A stretch of 64,000 bases of DNA, from positions 496,001 through 560,000 of the forward strand of contig JAQSEB010000020.1 in assembly GCA_030063045.1 (NCBI GenBank). The letters are read 5' to 3'. This DNA is from Pratylenchus scribneri. Taxonomy: Eukaryota > Nematoda > Chromadorea > Rhabditida > Pratylenchidae. Below, one piece after another: positions 22,201 through 33,342 of the stretch; within the stretch, counting starts at the first letter, position 1, and each line of letters starts with the position of its first letter. The notes below the pieces were generated by a model that was not told the origin of the DNA, ran no database searches, and saw nothing but the letters and a program-made list of their open reading frames with translations. Made by a program: the position numbers and the translations under genes.

Positions 22201-25200
22201 TAAGACCAAACCAGGTAATAAGTCTATGAGAATTCCTATTAAGCATAATAATTTTAAACTAAAACTAACCAGTTTTCAGCTTTGACAACATTGCCTTTTC
22301 CGCATCCACGGATGCACTTCGGCCAAGAAGGAGTCGTTTGGCTAAATCCTTTTTGTAGAATGCCTCGAACACATCCTTGCCCTGCACAAAACGGAACAAC
22401 ACAATGCACCGGTCCATCACAGTGTCCAACTCCTCCTCCGTGCATTCCTTGTTCCCGGTTCGCAGTTTTGAATCCATGAATTTGGCTAAATTTATTGTGG
22501 AATAGTTTGAAGGGAAAATTTTGTTCATTAATTTATATTAACTTAATAAATTAGCGCCAAAATTAGGTAAAATTATCACAAAAAATATTTTTAGTCATTG
22601 GGTTTATTCTTTCGTTTTTGATTTACAAATCATAATTATAAATTACAATTAAAAAGGTGCAATTATAAATAAAGAAAATTATCTTAGAAATAAGATTATT
22701 ACATACATAGCTCGGCAAGGGGGGGGGGGGGGATCATGATGGGTGGTTGCGTGGTTGGTGATGGGCGAAGTCCACCCTAATTTTTCATGCGTAGTCCTAA
22801 TTTTTTTTTTTGCGCCGCAGGCGGAAATTTAGGGCCAAAAACAACCCCGCAGAAGTAAAATTTGACCTAAAAATGGCCGCGCGGCGAAAAATTTTCCCGA
22901 AAAATTTTCCAATTTTTCCGAAAAATTTTCCAATTTTTGCCTTCCTCCCCCTGCTCGGTGCGTGGTTCCCGCCCGGTAAATCCCCTGATTGAGTGCTGCG
23001 TTGTGGGGGGGGGGGGGGGGTCCGACCCCCCCCCCCTTGCCGAGCTATGAATTACAAGTCATTTTGTTTCTAAAATTTTTAGATAAAAAAATCGAAAACT
23101 GAGAACAGAATTTTTTCCGAAAATTCTTGTTTGGGTAATTAATTAATATTTTCCTCTTAATACATAAAATAAGTCTCAATAATAAATATTATTTGCTCAC
23201 CAATGAGTTCGCCAATTTTGTTTGCCCTCGTGTTAATGAAGAAATCGAATGCATCCTTGAGGGCATTCAAAAATTTCTCATTTGTGTCAAAGCATCCAGT
23301 GATCACTGTGTCCAGCCCCGCCTTGAATTCCATCAAATCTTGGACCAGTGTTTTGTCCCGTTCTGCGTTCATCACCTATAAAAGAGAAAAGAATTAAGGT
23401 CGAAATCAAAAATTTGAAAATCATAAAAAAAAAAACTTTTTTATGATTTTGAAAAATTTTATTAATTTTTTCCCATAATTTCACCTATTTCTAATTTTTT
23501 TTACCATTGCTCGGCCCATTTTCTTGACATATTCAGAGAAGGCATTCTTCAATGCCAATTGGCCATCACGGACCCGAGAGAGCAGTCGATACATCAGAGC
23601 CAAATCGGCAATGGCATGGTCGGTCAGCAATTGATGGGGACCTGCGAAATTGATTTTTAGAAAATTTTTTAAAATTAATTAAAAATTTATTTAAAATTTA
23701 TTTAAAAATTATTTAAAAATTTTCTTCAAATTAAAAATTAATTGGTAATAAATTATGGAAAAGGAATTGTTGCGTAACGCCGGTTTTAGCCTACAATAAA
23801 ATGATAATTAGAGTAATGTCTTTCGTCTAAAAATAAATTGAAGAATATATAAAAATGCATAATAGTGACTACCAAGGCTGAAAAATATTTTCCCCTGAGC
23901 TTCGAATTTCGACAAAGACCTCATACATGCGCTTCGGGTCGGGGAGGAGGGGGGCACAGTTAGGTACAATACTACCCATCGAGAGAAAATTTTGTTATTT
24001 TATGGTAAAAAAACCTTCAAAATTTTGCATTTTTTTGCCAAATAATAGGAGAAAATACCGTTAACGCAGCAGAAAATTTTTTTATGGTTTTAACTCATTT
24101 TTAGGAGGAAAAAAGAAAAAAAAATGGGTAGATAGGCAAAATAATAATAAAATTTTTCAATTCTCCGGACCCCAATACATATCCCCAAAATTTTCAAATA
24201 CAACTACCGGGGGGGGGGGGGGGACAGTCGCCCCCCAGCAGCGCATGTATGAAGCCTAGAAAATATTTTCCTTCAAATGGATGAAAACTAAATTCTGCAA
24301 AAGTAAAGAGTCAACCCTTAACCCATTTGACCAAAAAATTTTTTTTATAAATTCTTCTTTATAAAAACTCTAGCCGACTTTGCCTGAATCATTTTTCCCT
24401 ATTTCCAGTTAATAAGTCCTAACCGCGTGCAATGATTGTGTCCATGTAGTCGGTGAGCAAACATTTCTCCACAATGGCAATCAACTTTTTATGTGTGGAA
24501 TATTCCAAATAGAGTTGAACGCGTTCCTCCTCTTCCGCCAAACGCCGTTGCACAAATCGCAGATATTGGCTTACCTTAATGGAAAAATATAATTAAATAA
24601 ATTACAAAAATTTTTTACTTATTTTAAAGTAAAAATCATCTTTTAAAAAAATATTTTTCTATTTTAATTTTACCTCAAATTCTTGGATTTGTGCTTTGCT
24701 CTCTTCCTGGTAAAATTGTTCGCTGGCTTTGATGAATTCCCTCTCAAATGCCCAATCGTAGATTTGTAAATTTGTGAACATCCGTAACAAAGATTTGAGC
24801 AATTGACGATCGACCTGAAAATTGACAAAAAAAAATTAAATGTAAAAATTTAAATTTTTTGACCCGATTTTTTGGTTAAAAAGTGTCAATTTGTGCCATT
24901 TTTTCAATATAAATTTTAATTTTTCCTCTCATTTTAAGTAAATTTTGCTCGCCTGAATGCCGCGTCGGTCCTCCTCGATCATTTTGAGTATTCCTTTTAC
25001 GGTTCGACCATTCACGCCGTGTCTTTCCATAATATGCTGTCGGAATGCTTCCAATCCTGCGTCCCTGGAAGGGGAAGAATTCTTTTTCCTTCTAAAAAAA
25101 TGAAAAAAAAATTGTTAAGTGGCCTAAAAATTAACTAGGTTTTCTATGGAGTTTTTTTTGTTATTTTATTTTTTAAAAAATAAAAATTTAATAAAATGCC

Positions 25201-26729
25201 GAAAATTCATTTGAATAATTTTTATAATAATTTATAATTAAAAATTAATTATTTTAATAAATTTTATTGAAAAAAAATACAAAAGAAAAATTTAAAAAAA
25301 ATTGGTGTGTGGTTGGGTTTGAACCCGTGATTATACTCTCTGTGGTTGCGAGCCGTTAACCGACTGCGCTATTTACACACGATGATTTTGCTTTTTATTT
25401 TTTGTTCAGGTACTTTTTCAAGAGGACTAAATTAAGTAAAATTTTTATTGGTTTTTTTTCTCCAAATTAATTTTTGTTCCAAGTTAATTTTGGCCTTAAA
25501 ATTTAATTTATTGATTAATTGACCACAATTAAATCTTTGGCAATTTTTTTTATTTCTAGCCCAAATGCACTTATTCCAATTTTCTTTGTTTTCGTCAAAT
25601 CCTAATTATTTTTAAATTAATTTTGACAAATGGGTCATATTAAAATTTTTTAGATTTTTTAAAATTTTATTCCAATTAACATCACAAACCAAATTGAAAC
25701 GGACGAGTTAGTGACTGCATTCTGGACCCCTCGATGCGTTCGATCCAAGTAAAGAAAAACACTGCGAATCAAGGACTAAAAATATTTCTTTTTTAAATTA
25801 TTTTCCAATTTTAATCGAACCAATTGTTGGCAAAAACTCTCCCAAAGTCGATTCAATGTTTGTAAAAATAGTTCGGGCGTTGCATTTTGGCATTGTTCAA
25901 TGAGTCGGGTACATTCCGCTTCAGCAAAATTGGCAATGAGCTGTTGGAGACGACCATACATTTCTTGGCCATAATTCTGTTGGCAAAGATTTTCGACAAT
26001 CTGTCAAATGAATGGTGATTTTATGGTGGAAATTATGGTATTTATGGGTTTTGTTTCTGTAATGTTTCAGTAAGAAAAATTTGCATTATAATCTTGGTAC
26101 TTTTCACTCACTCATTTTTGGCTAATTTTGGGAATGGAAAAAACTTTTGTGCCACAGAGAATCGAACCGTCGACCCCCTAATCACTTATACAAGCGATAT
26201 ACCAATGTGTTAAAATTGTCATAGGGATTCTTCCCACCTTACATTTTATTTTGTTGTCATTATAATTAGAAAAAGAATTTGCATTTTTACAAATTCCAAT
26301 ATCAATGCCGAAAATGCATAAATTAATTCGTTTTTCTTATAGTTCACCAAAATGGCTTTTTATAAAAGAAAAAACCTCACATTATACAGCTCAACGCAAG
26401 TGACCGATGCGGCTTGTTTTCGTTGGATTTTGATCACGGAATCCTCCAAAATAGACCAATTCAATTCGAAATTGGTCACCGATGGATCATTGTGTCCTTG
26501 AAAATGAAAAATATGGGGAATTAATTATTTTGAATAGAATAAATTACTTTGAAAATTTCTGATCACAATCTTTTTCATTGATTTATTAGGACAAGGCTTT
26601 CTTATAAATTTTAAATTTTTCATTTACTGAATTGAACCTGCAATATAATTGTTATATTTTTTGCGCCGTTTGTGATTTGAGGTTAGGTTTAGGTTTTGCT
26701 TCTTCTCTTCACTTAAACCGAAACCGACG
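19235..26729 (-). CDS. CUL4: Cullin-4, ubiquitin ligase scaffold (5' exon not found)
   Basis: About 16 exons from 26729 down to the stop at 19235. Cullin repeats begin with [18 protein letters not shown] and [15 protein letters not shown]. The cullin homology domain has [35 protein letters not shown], then [20 protein letters not shown]. The winged helix carries the neddylation site in [20 protein letters not shown] and ends [18 protein letters not shown], diagnostic for CUL4 rather than CUL1/2/3. CUL4 binds DDB1 and RBX1 to build CRL4 ligases controlling replication licensing and DNA repair. The exon at about 26650-26729 ([10 protein letters not shown]...[11 protein letters not shown]) joins in phase and supplies a basic, nuclear-localisation-like stretch; the exon with the initiator ATG was not identified. 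Introns hold two poly-G MITEs and tRNA-like sequences. The gene is head-to-head with NDUFA9. Confidence 0.94.
20330..20560. mobile_element. Probable copy of the GGGCC-ended AT-rich repeat
   Basis: In a cullin-4 intron. Ends with AAATCCCGGCCCTAATTATA and contains GATATTTTCGTGATATTTGT and AAAATGAAAAAATACATTTG-like runs related to the clearer element at 31.7 kb. The left end is degraded. Confidence 0.4.
22707..23050. mobile_element. Poly-G-ended MITE in cullin-4 intron
   Basis: Inverted ends CATAGCTCGGCAAGG plus about 13 further G, and the complement (C-run then CCTTGCCGAGCTATG). Target duplication may be TA, as the TA sits inside both ends. A second G-run of about 16 (23005-23020) precedes the terminal C-run, so the right end alone could form a G/C hairpin. 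The interior is GC-rich (GCGCCGCAGGCGGAAATTTA, ATGGCCGCGCGGCGAAAAAT) and encodes nothing credible. Confidence 0.8.
23921..24252. mobile_element. Second poly-G MITE in cullin-4 intron
   Basis: Inverted ends TCATACATGCGC (23921-23932) and GCGCATGTATGA (24241-24252). A G-rich segment lies near the left end and a run of about 15 G (24209-24223) near the right. Sequences outside both ends share AAAATATTTTCC (about 23884 and 24260), possibly an older duplication or a pre-existing repeat. Confidence 0.7.
25304..25380 (-). pseudogene. tRNA-like pseudogene in cullin-4 intron
   Basis: On the minus strand the segment opens GTGTGTAAATAGCGCAGTCG and has a good A box (TAGCGCAGTCGGTTAACGG) and B box (GGGTTCAAACCC). 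GTGTGT pairs with ACACAC at the 3' end. The T stem has only three pairs and the anticodon loop is irregular, so a functional tRNA is doubtful. Confidence 0.55.
26146..26218 (-). pseudogene. tRNA-like pseudogene in cullin-4 intron
   Basis: On the minus strand: an ACACATTGGTATATCGCTTG A-box-like segment, then GGGGGTCGACGGTTCGATTC containing a B box. Arms pair poorly. It is similar in style to the other tRNA-like fragments of the window. Confidence 0.45.
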
Positions 26730-26997
26730 CTAAAAACAGAGACACAATGTTAAAATTTGGAGATTAAAAAGAAACAAAATTTTTGGACATTATATCCAAA
26801 ATTTGGACGATATATCCAAAAAATTTTTCTTTTGAATTTGGATTTTGGATTTAATTGAAATATTTTAGCGACATTTTAGGCAAAGCATATAAAACAAACA
26901 CATATAAAAGGCAAATATTAAGTAGGATTGATAAAAACTAAACAACACTCTCTTTAAAATGTATTTTTGTTCAGCATAAAACAAAAAAAAATAGCAA
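26730..26997. promoter_or_regulatory. Head-to-head region CUL4 / NDUFA9
   Basis: At most about 270 bp separates the first recognised cullin-4 exon from the NDUFA9 start, so both promoters and the missing cullin start exon should lie here or overlap NDUFA9 exon 1. It contains three copies of ATATCCAAAATTTGG-like sequence (26790-26835). No TATA box is obvious. Confidence 0.5.
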
Positions 26998-29900
26998 ATG
27001 CCATTATTTTCCATGGCAAATAGAGCAACGACGCGTCTCTTCTTCATTTACAATACTCAACCTCCTCCACATTGTCAATATTCAACAGCAACTGCACCAG
27101 AAAATGTCCAACAAGTGCCAGTGAATGTGCCAGAGCCGGCGTTGAGTTCCAAAAATACAGCGCAATTCAAGAAGGGAACAGGAGGGAGGGCAAGCTTCTC
27201 GGGCAATGTTATAACAGGTTTTTATTTCCATAAAAACGTTAAAATTGACGAAATAATAGTACATATAATCAAGATAATTATACCGGTTTAATGGTTTATC
27301 TTAAACCAAAACCGGTTTAATGTGGTTTGTCCTATATCTTAGTCAACAATTAAAGGGTATTAAATGGTTTAAACCAATTTTGGTTTGGTCAACAATTAAA
27401 GGGTATTAAACGGTTTAAACCCATTTTGGTTTGGTCAACAATTAAAGGGTATTAAACGGTTTAAACCCATTTTGGTTTGGTCAACAATTAAAGGGTATTA
27501 AACGGTTTAAACCAATTTTGGTTTGGTCAATAATTAAAGGGTATTAAACGGTTTAAACCAATTTTGGTTTGGTCAACAATTAAAGGGTATTAAACGGTTT
27601 AAACTAATTTTGGTTTGGTCAACAATTAAAGGGTATTAAACGGTTTAAACCAATTTTGGTTTGGTCAACAATTAAAGGGTATTAAACGGTTTAAACCAAT
27701 TTTGGTTTGGTCAATAATTAAAGGGTATTAAACGGTTTAAACCACATCTTGGTTTAATGGTTCAAAACTATTTTAGAATTGGTTAAACCGATACCAAACA
27801 TAATTAAATGATGCATCTTGACGAGATCTATCAATTGGGTATTAAGTTTATAGCTTTTAAGATATAAACTTCTCTGAATTGATAAAACAAATATTCCCAA
27901 AATATAATTTTATATTAATTTTTAGTGTTTGGCTCGAGTGGCTTCACCGGACTCAGCGTGGTGAACAGATTGGCCAAACAGGGCAATCAACTCATAATTC
28001 CCTATCGTTCCGATCCATATTTCATCAAAGAGCACAAAGTGGCCGGCGAATTGGGACAAATTCTGTTCTTCCCATTCGAACTGAAGGATGAGAACACCAT
28101 CCGTCGGGCAGTCAAATACAGCAATGTTGTGGTCAATTTGATCGGTTCATTTATTGATACACCGTAAGCGAACACTTATTGGGTTAATAGTTCGGTTGGT
28201 AGTACCCCTTTTTGGAAAAAAAAAGTTAAATTTCTTTCGTTGAAAATTTATTTTTAAACCGGTTTTTGGACCGTTCGAAATTTTAAATCGATTTTTGAAC
28301 AATAAAAATGTTAAACTGGTTTTTGAACAGTCCGAAATATTAAACCAGTTTTTAAATCATATGAAATTTTACCGTTTTTTTGAACCATAAATTTTATACC
28401 ATTTAAAATGTTAAGCCGGTTTTTATGACATTCGAATTTTATGAACCATTCCAAATTTTATACCGGTTTTTTGAACCATTCGAAATTTTAAACCGGTTTT
28501 TATTTTTGAACCATTCGGATCATGAATATTAAATTCGAATTCCCTGACCTCTAAACCCTTAAAATGTGCATTTTGACAAAAATAAATCAATTTAAAATGT
28601 GTAGAATGTTTACTAACCGAATTATTTTTTACCCAATTTTGGGGGGTAATTTCGACAGTAAACAAAAAATTTAAGAAATTATTCCATTGCTGGCACAAAT
28701 GTGGAAGGTTGCCAACGAATTGCGCGGATTTGCCGTGAAATGGGCGTCGAACGGTTGGTACATGTCAGTGCGTTGGGCGCCGATCCAAACCATGTGTCAC
28801 GATATAAGAAAAATGTACATAGAAATTAAAATTTAAAAAAATTAAATAAAAATTGAAAAAATTTGACGAAAACATTGCCGAAAAAATACCGAAAAGGGTT
28901 CAAAACTTTCACCTAAACCCATAAACCTTATTTATACCCAATCAATAGATCTCTTCTAGCGCAGTAATATTTTTGGTTTAGGTTTAACCAATTCTAACTT
29001 AGTTGTAAACCATTAAACCAAAATTGGTTTAAACCGTTTAATACCCTTTAATTGTTGACCAAACCATGACAAATTATATACCATTCAATGCGTCCATCTT
29101 GACTAGCTCTATCCAATTTTGGGTATATTTAGTTTGTTAACGGTAGGACCAATCATCCTTTTTGGCAATTTTTTAATACAAATTTTAAAAATTATGAACC
29201 AATTTAGGTAATTTTTTTCTCTATTTTTTTAGGGTCAATTCCTGAAAACCAAAGGCCTAGGCGAATTGGCCGTCCGTGAGGAATTCCCCGCGGCCACCAT
29301 TGTTCGCCCATCGGTGATGTACGGTGAAAAGGATTTCTTCATCTATATGATGATGTCCGCCATACGGCGGATGCCTGCACTTGGATGGGTTTACGTCTAC
29401 AAAGGAGGGCATGGCATCTACAAAATGCCAACATTTGTGAGTACGAAATAAAATTGTGATAGGATTTTTGGGTCTAAAAAATCACAAAATAAGATTTACC
29501 CTATTTTTCCCTAATATTGGAACCGGGGCTACCATTTTCAGTGCACTTCAAAGTAGTTAAAAAAAATTAACTTTTTCTCTTTAAAAAATCTTCAAAAATA
29601 ACTATTATTAGAGAGGACAATATTAGGAAAAATATATATTTAGATTTTTTCGTTACATTTACCAATATAGATTTCGAAAACTTCAAAATGGATAATTTTT
29701 ATATTGCTTTTTAATGAATTTCTCCCTCAAAAAATTGTTAAAATAATTCAAAAATTACTTCAAAAAATGGCCGAAAAACATTATTTTTGTGTTTTTTTTA
29801 AATCAAATTGGATAAAAATATATTTAAACTTAAAAATCCGTTCCATACTAATTAAATGTGGTGAAAATTAATTTTAATTTGTCTCATCAAAGATCAATGA

Positions 29901-32354
29901 CTTCAGCCTTGGCATTGCTCGAATTGCGATGGATCCGGCGATGGCCGGCAAAACATTCGAATTTGTTGGCCCACATTGCTATGAAATGTGCGAATTGGTG
30001 GGTTTTTCGTTTAATGGACATATTTATTTTAAGGCAAAAATTTATTAAAAATTCAATTTTAAAAAATAAAAAATTTTAAAATTATTAAAATTATTTCTCC
30101 AAAAAACCTGAATTTTTACAAAGATTTAATGCCGCCAAAAAATTGATTAAAAATTTCAAAAAAAAAATTACAAAAAACTAATGAAATTTATTCACTAATA
30201 ATTTAATAGAAATCCAAAAATATATTTTTTAAATTTCTTGCATTTTTTAGATTTAATGACCTCAAAAATTTATTAAAAATTCTAAAAAAAAATTTTTTAC
30301 AAAAAATTTTTTAAAATTCATAAAATTATTTCTCAAAAAAATTTTTTAAAATTCATAAAATTATTTCTCAAAAAAATTTTTTAAAATTCATAAAATTATT
30401 TCTCAAAAAAATTTTTTAAAATTCATAAAATTATTTTTCAAAAAAATTTTTTAAAATTCATAAAATTATTTCTCAAAAAAATTTTTTTAAATTCATAAAA
30501 TTATTTCTCAAAAAAATTTATTAAAAATTCTAAAAAATATTTTTACAAAAAATTTTTTAAAATTCATAAAATTATTTCTCAAAAAAATTTTTTAAAATTC
30601 ATAAAATTATTTCCCAAAAATTTATTATAAATCGAAACAAAAAAAAACTGAATTTTGAAAATTTAATATAGAATAAACCAAAATAACTTCAATTTTCAAA
30701 ATTAAATTCCTATTCCATTCGCGCAGGTCGACTATATGTATCGAAAGGCGGGTTGCCATCCGGACATTAGCACATTCTATCATCGACATTCATGGCCCGA
30801 CCCCTGGTTCTATTTGTGGTCCGGACTGTGCTATTTGAGTCGCCGGATTTACCGCAGCAATCGAAACTACATCAACTGGGAATGGTTGGATTTTGTGGTC
30901 AGTTTTTTGTAATGAATTTATAAAATTTTGTTAAATTTCAATGCTTGATTTAAGGCCAGAAATTTTTATCAAAAATGATTCGATATTTAATTAATAGATT
31001 TTAATTATAATATTTTAAGGATCAAATTTCATGATTTTCTAATTATTTTTATCGGTCTGAAAATTTTTATGAACTAAAAAATTTCCCTTAAAAATTTCGA
31101 AAATGAATTTTTTTTTTTTGGTAGATTATATATTGTGAACTTAATCTATATAAAAAATACCAAAAATTGCAAAATAAAAAATTTTCGAATTATTCCAATT
31201 TAGAATCAGATTTTCAAAAAATTTCCTTCCATAAATTTTCGAAAAAATTATTAACTCAAATTCTATTTTAATTATTTATGGATCAAATTTTATGGTTTTT
31301 GTATTTTTAATAAAATTTTTTCAAAAAATTCCCTTTAAAAATTTGTGAAATATTTCAACAATTTTCAATCACAATGTTTAAATGCCAAAAATGGAAATAA
31401 TAATTCTCGAAATATTCCTTTTCAATAAGACCAAAAATTGCAAATAAAAAATCCGTAATTCCGAATTTAATAAAATTAATAATTATCTTTTTTTCAATAG
31501 GAAGGGAACAGCGACGTATTGTCCGGCGGTGACACACTTGGCTTCAAGGATTTGGGCATAAAACCGCAAGAATTCGAGAATGCCGGCGGCAAATGGTGCT
31601 TCATTTGGTCATTCTCCAGGTGAGGAGGAAAATTATTCATAAATTGAATGGCAAAAAATATTATTAAAATAAAAATTTGGAAAAATTACTTTTCATATCC
31701 AATTTTTTCCTTCATTGGTAGGGCCTGGATTTTTAGGTTTTAAACCTATTTTTTGTACTTATATATCAAATTTGATGAAAAAGCATCAAATATTTTTGTG
31801 TTCATTTTTTACTATTTTATACATTTTTGGCATTTTTTTGAGGGAAAATTTCATTATAAAAATGCAATAAAAAATCAAAATAACCTTTTTTGAGGTTTCT
31901 GAAACATATTTTGGCAATTCGATGAAAAAAAATTTAAATAATAATAACCTATTTTGCGCTTTATTCCACCTAAAAATCCGGGCCCTATTGACAGCCTTGT
32001 CTAAAATTTTACCTCAAAAGATCTAAAATTTTCTCCAAGAAACTAAAATTTTATTTCCCCTAGAAAAATTTAAAATTTTTATCTATCCAAAAAACCTAAA
32101 ATTCCAAAAACCTAAAATTTTGAGGTTCCCCTAAAACCTAAAATTTTCTTCTAGAAAATCTAATATTTTCCATAAAGCCCTCTTCATCCCTCTTAATTCT
32201 CCATTAATTTCCACACAGATCAATGGAACTCCAATACGGTGAATACATTGAGCCGCCGTTGCCCCTCCGCAGTCCACCGCTATACAAGAGGAAACCGCGA
32301 TCGGAAAGGGACACCGTGAAAATTCACACGGAACGGGCCTTCGGACTTGGCTAA
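26998..32354 (+). CDS. NDUFA9: NADH dehydrogenase [ubiquinone] 1 alpha subcomplex subunit 9
   Basis: Eight exons (26998-27217, 27926-28163, 28676-28814, 29233-29436, 29893-29997, 30727-30897, 31501-31619, 32219-32354) join in phase to 443 residues. The N-terminus is a mitochondrial presequence rich in R/T/S ([16 protein letters not shown]...YSTATA); a second ATG at 27013 is an alternative start. [20 protein letters not shown] and [20 protein letters not shown] form the atypical SDR Rossmann fold with the GxxGxxG loop. Later blocks are [58 protein letters not shown] and [14 protein letters not shown], all as in NDUFA9. The subunit binds NADPH and sits at the junction of the peripheral and membrane arms of complex I. 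Introns are loaded with a nine-unit VNTR-MITE and two other tandem arrays. The C-terminus ([20 protein letters not shown]) is extended. Confidence 0.94.
27285..27865 (+). mobile_element. VNTR-MITE copy, about nine core units (NDUFA9 intron 1)
   Basis: Largest array of the family here: nine 46-bp GGTCAACAATTAAAGGGTAT units (about 27340-27745). Variants CCCATTTTGG, CCAATTTTGG and GGTCAATAATT are interspersed. It is followed by TTCAAAACTATTTTAGAATT, AATTAAATGATGCATCTTGA and ATTGGGTATTAAG. The 5' module is truncated. Confidence 0.88.
28240..28515 (+). repeat. CCGGTTTTTGAACCATTCG tandem array in NDUFA9 intron 2
   Basis: About eight imperfect units of 30-33 bp containing AAATTTTAAACCGGTTTTTG and AACCATTCG. 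Units vary in spacing and some have lost CCGG. No coding potential. Confidence 0.8.
28895..29165 (-). mobile_element. VNTR-MITE copy, one core unit (NDUFA9 intron 3)
   Basis: Reverse-oriented copy: AACCAATTCTAACTTAGTTG, one TACCCTTTAATTGTTGACCA unit, ACAAATTATATACCATTCAA, CTAGCTCTATCCAATTTTGG. Left end degraded. Confidence 0.75.
30260..30635 (+). repeat. 36-bp AT-rich tandem array in NDUFA9 intron 5
   Basis: About nine near-identical units containing AAAAAATTTTTTAAAATTCA followed by TAAAATTATTTCTC (30285-30625). One unit has TTTTTC and one CCC in place of CTC. Near-identity suggests recent expansion. Confidence 0.85.
31717..31990. mobile_element. GGGCC-ended MITE in NDUFA9 intron 7
   Basis: About 270 bp with inverted ends TAGGGCCTGGATTTTTAGGT and the complement of ATAGGGCCCGGATTTTTAGG, flanked by TTGG(T) and TTGA. 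The interior has AGGGAAAATTTCATTATAAA and AAAATGCAATAAAAAATCAA. It is non-coding. Confidence 0.7.
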
Positions 32355-32689
32355 TTCAACGGAAGAGGGGGAAAAGAAGAGCCTATGGGAACAAATTAAT
32401 GGAAAGACATTTTTCCTTAGTGAATTTTACAAAATAGGAATATCCATTTTTTATTGTAACAATTTTATTATAAAGTTGGATTTTGTTCATTTTCATTTGT
32501 GTAAAAAATTAATAAAAAATTGGAATTTTCCTCCATTTTCTCTCGCCGATATCCTCCTTTTTATCCGCATTTCATCTTATAAAGCTAATATTACAAAATA
32601 AATTCACTGGGAATGTCGAGCCTAAAATGGTTAAACTTAAATGCTTTAAGATTTAAAATAACCTGAGTGAGGGAAATTTTATGAATTTA

Positions 32690-32898
32690 ACACAAAACCT
32701 CTCAATTCTCTCACTCGATTTTGAGGACCCATAGCTTTTGATAGGGTGAACTTTTAAAATTTTTATTGTATTTTCTTAGTTCCCTAAAGCTCTGTAAAAT
32801 CCGTTAAAATTTGTTCAAAAAAGTCCACAAATTAATGAGCTAGACCCAAAATTTTTTTCCAATTAGGAATTAATAGAGGTTATACAGTATTCGTTTTT
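32690..32898. mobile_element. AACCTCTATTAAT-type MITE
   Basis: Right end AATTAATAGAGGTTATACAG with GACCCATAGCTTTTGATAGG and TAGTTCCCTAAAGCTCTGTA inside. These match the better preserved element at 37.39-37.65 kb. Confidence 0.6.
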
Positions 32899-32927
32899 CG
32901 GTAGATTAAGGGGACGATTCGGTACTT

Positions 32928-33265
32928 GGATCATTCTTTTGGCCAATTGCTCAACAAGAAAGCAACCAATACAGCAAGGCAATATGCCATTTAAAAGCTC
33001 TAAATGTCCTCTAAAATTTGGCCTTTTTAAATTATAATTAATTAAGATTTTAAAAAGTTACACGACTTTGACAATGAGTATAATTAACCCAAATTTTTGG
33101 AGGAAAAGCCGTTTATTTTACAAATTATAAATTATTTTAAAATTTCATTAAATTAGTTAAAGCAACTTTTTAGAGGGAATTTAGGGCTTTCAAATGGCAT
33201 ATCGCCTTCCCAAATTGGTTGATTCCTTGTTAAGATATTACCAAAAGAACGAGGCCAAAGCCAAA
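32928..33265. mobile_element. Palindromic MITE, TTTTGGCCAA family
   Basis: The left arm runs TTCTTTTGGCCAATTGCTCA, CAACAAGAAAGCAACCAATA, AGGCAATATGCCATTTAAAA, CTAAATGTCCTC. The right arm is its complement (GAGGGAATTTAGGGCTTTCA, AATGGCATATCGCCTTCCCA, ATTGGTTGATTCCTTGTTAA, TACCAAAAGAAC). The arms are about 120-150 bp, separated by a short AT-rich centre. Four or five relatives occur in the window. Confidence 0.8.
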
Positions 33266-33342
33266 TACTAAAATTTCTATTTCCTATTTTACATTCATTT
33301 TCCTATTTTACATATTTCCCAAAAAATTCCTTCCACATACGA

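Larger units (their letters stand above)
32355..33342. other. Spacer NDUFA9 / protease homologue with two MITEs
   Basis: No gene. After the NDUFA9 3' end it holds a pogo-like element (about 32690-32895) and a palindromic element (about 32930-33262). The promoter of the next gene should lie in 33265-33342, where no clear core element is seen. Confidence 0.55.

Noticed and set aside
25304..25380. Functional tRNA on the minus strand
   Set aside because: A and B boxes are good, but the T stem has three pairs and the anticodon loop is not seven nucleotides, so it is listed as a pseudogene.
27082..27264. 60-codon minus frame over NDUFA9 exon 1
   Set aside because: Shadow of the NDUFA9 presequence exon on the other strand. 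It does not supply the missing cullin-4 start.
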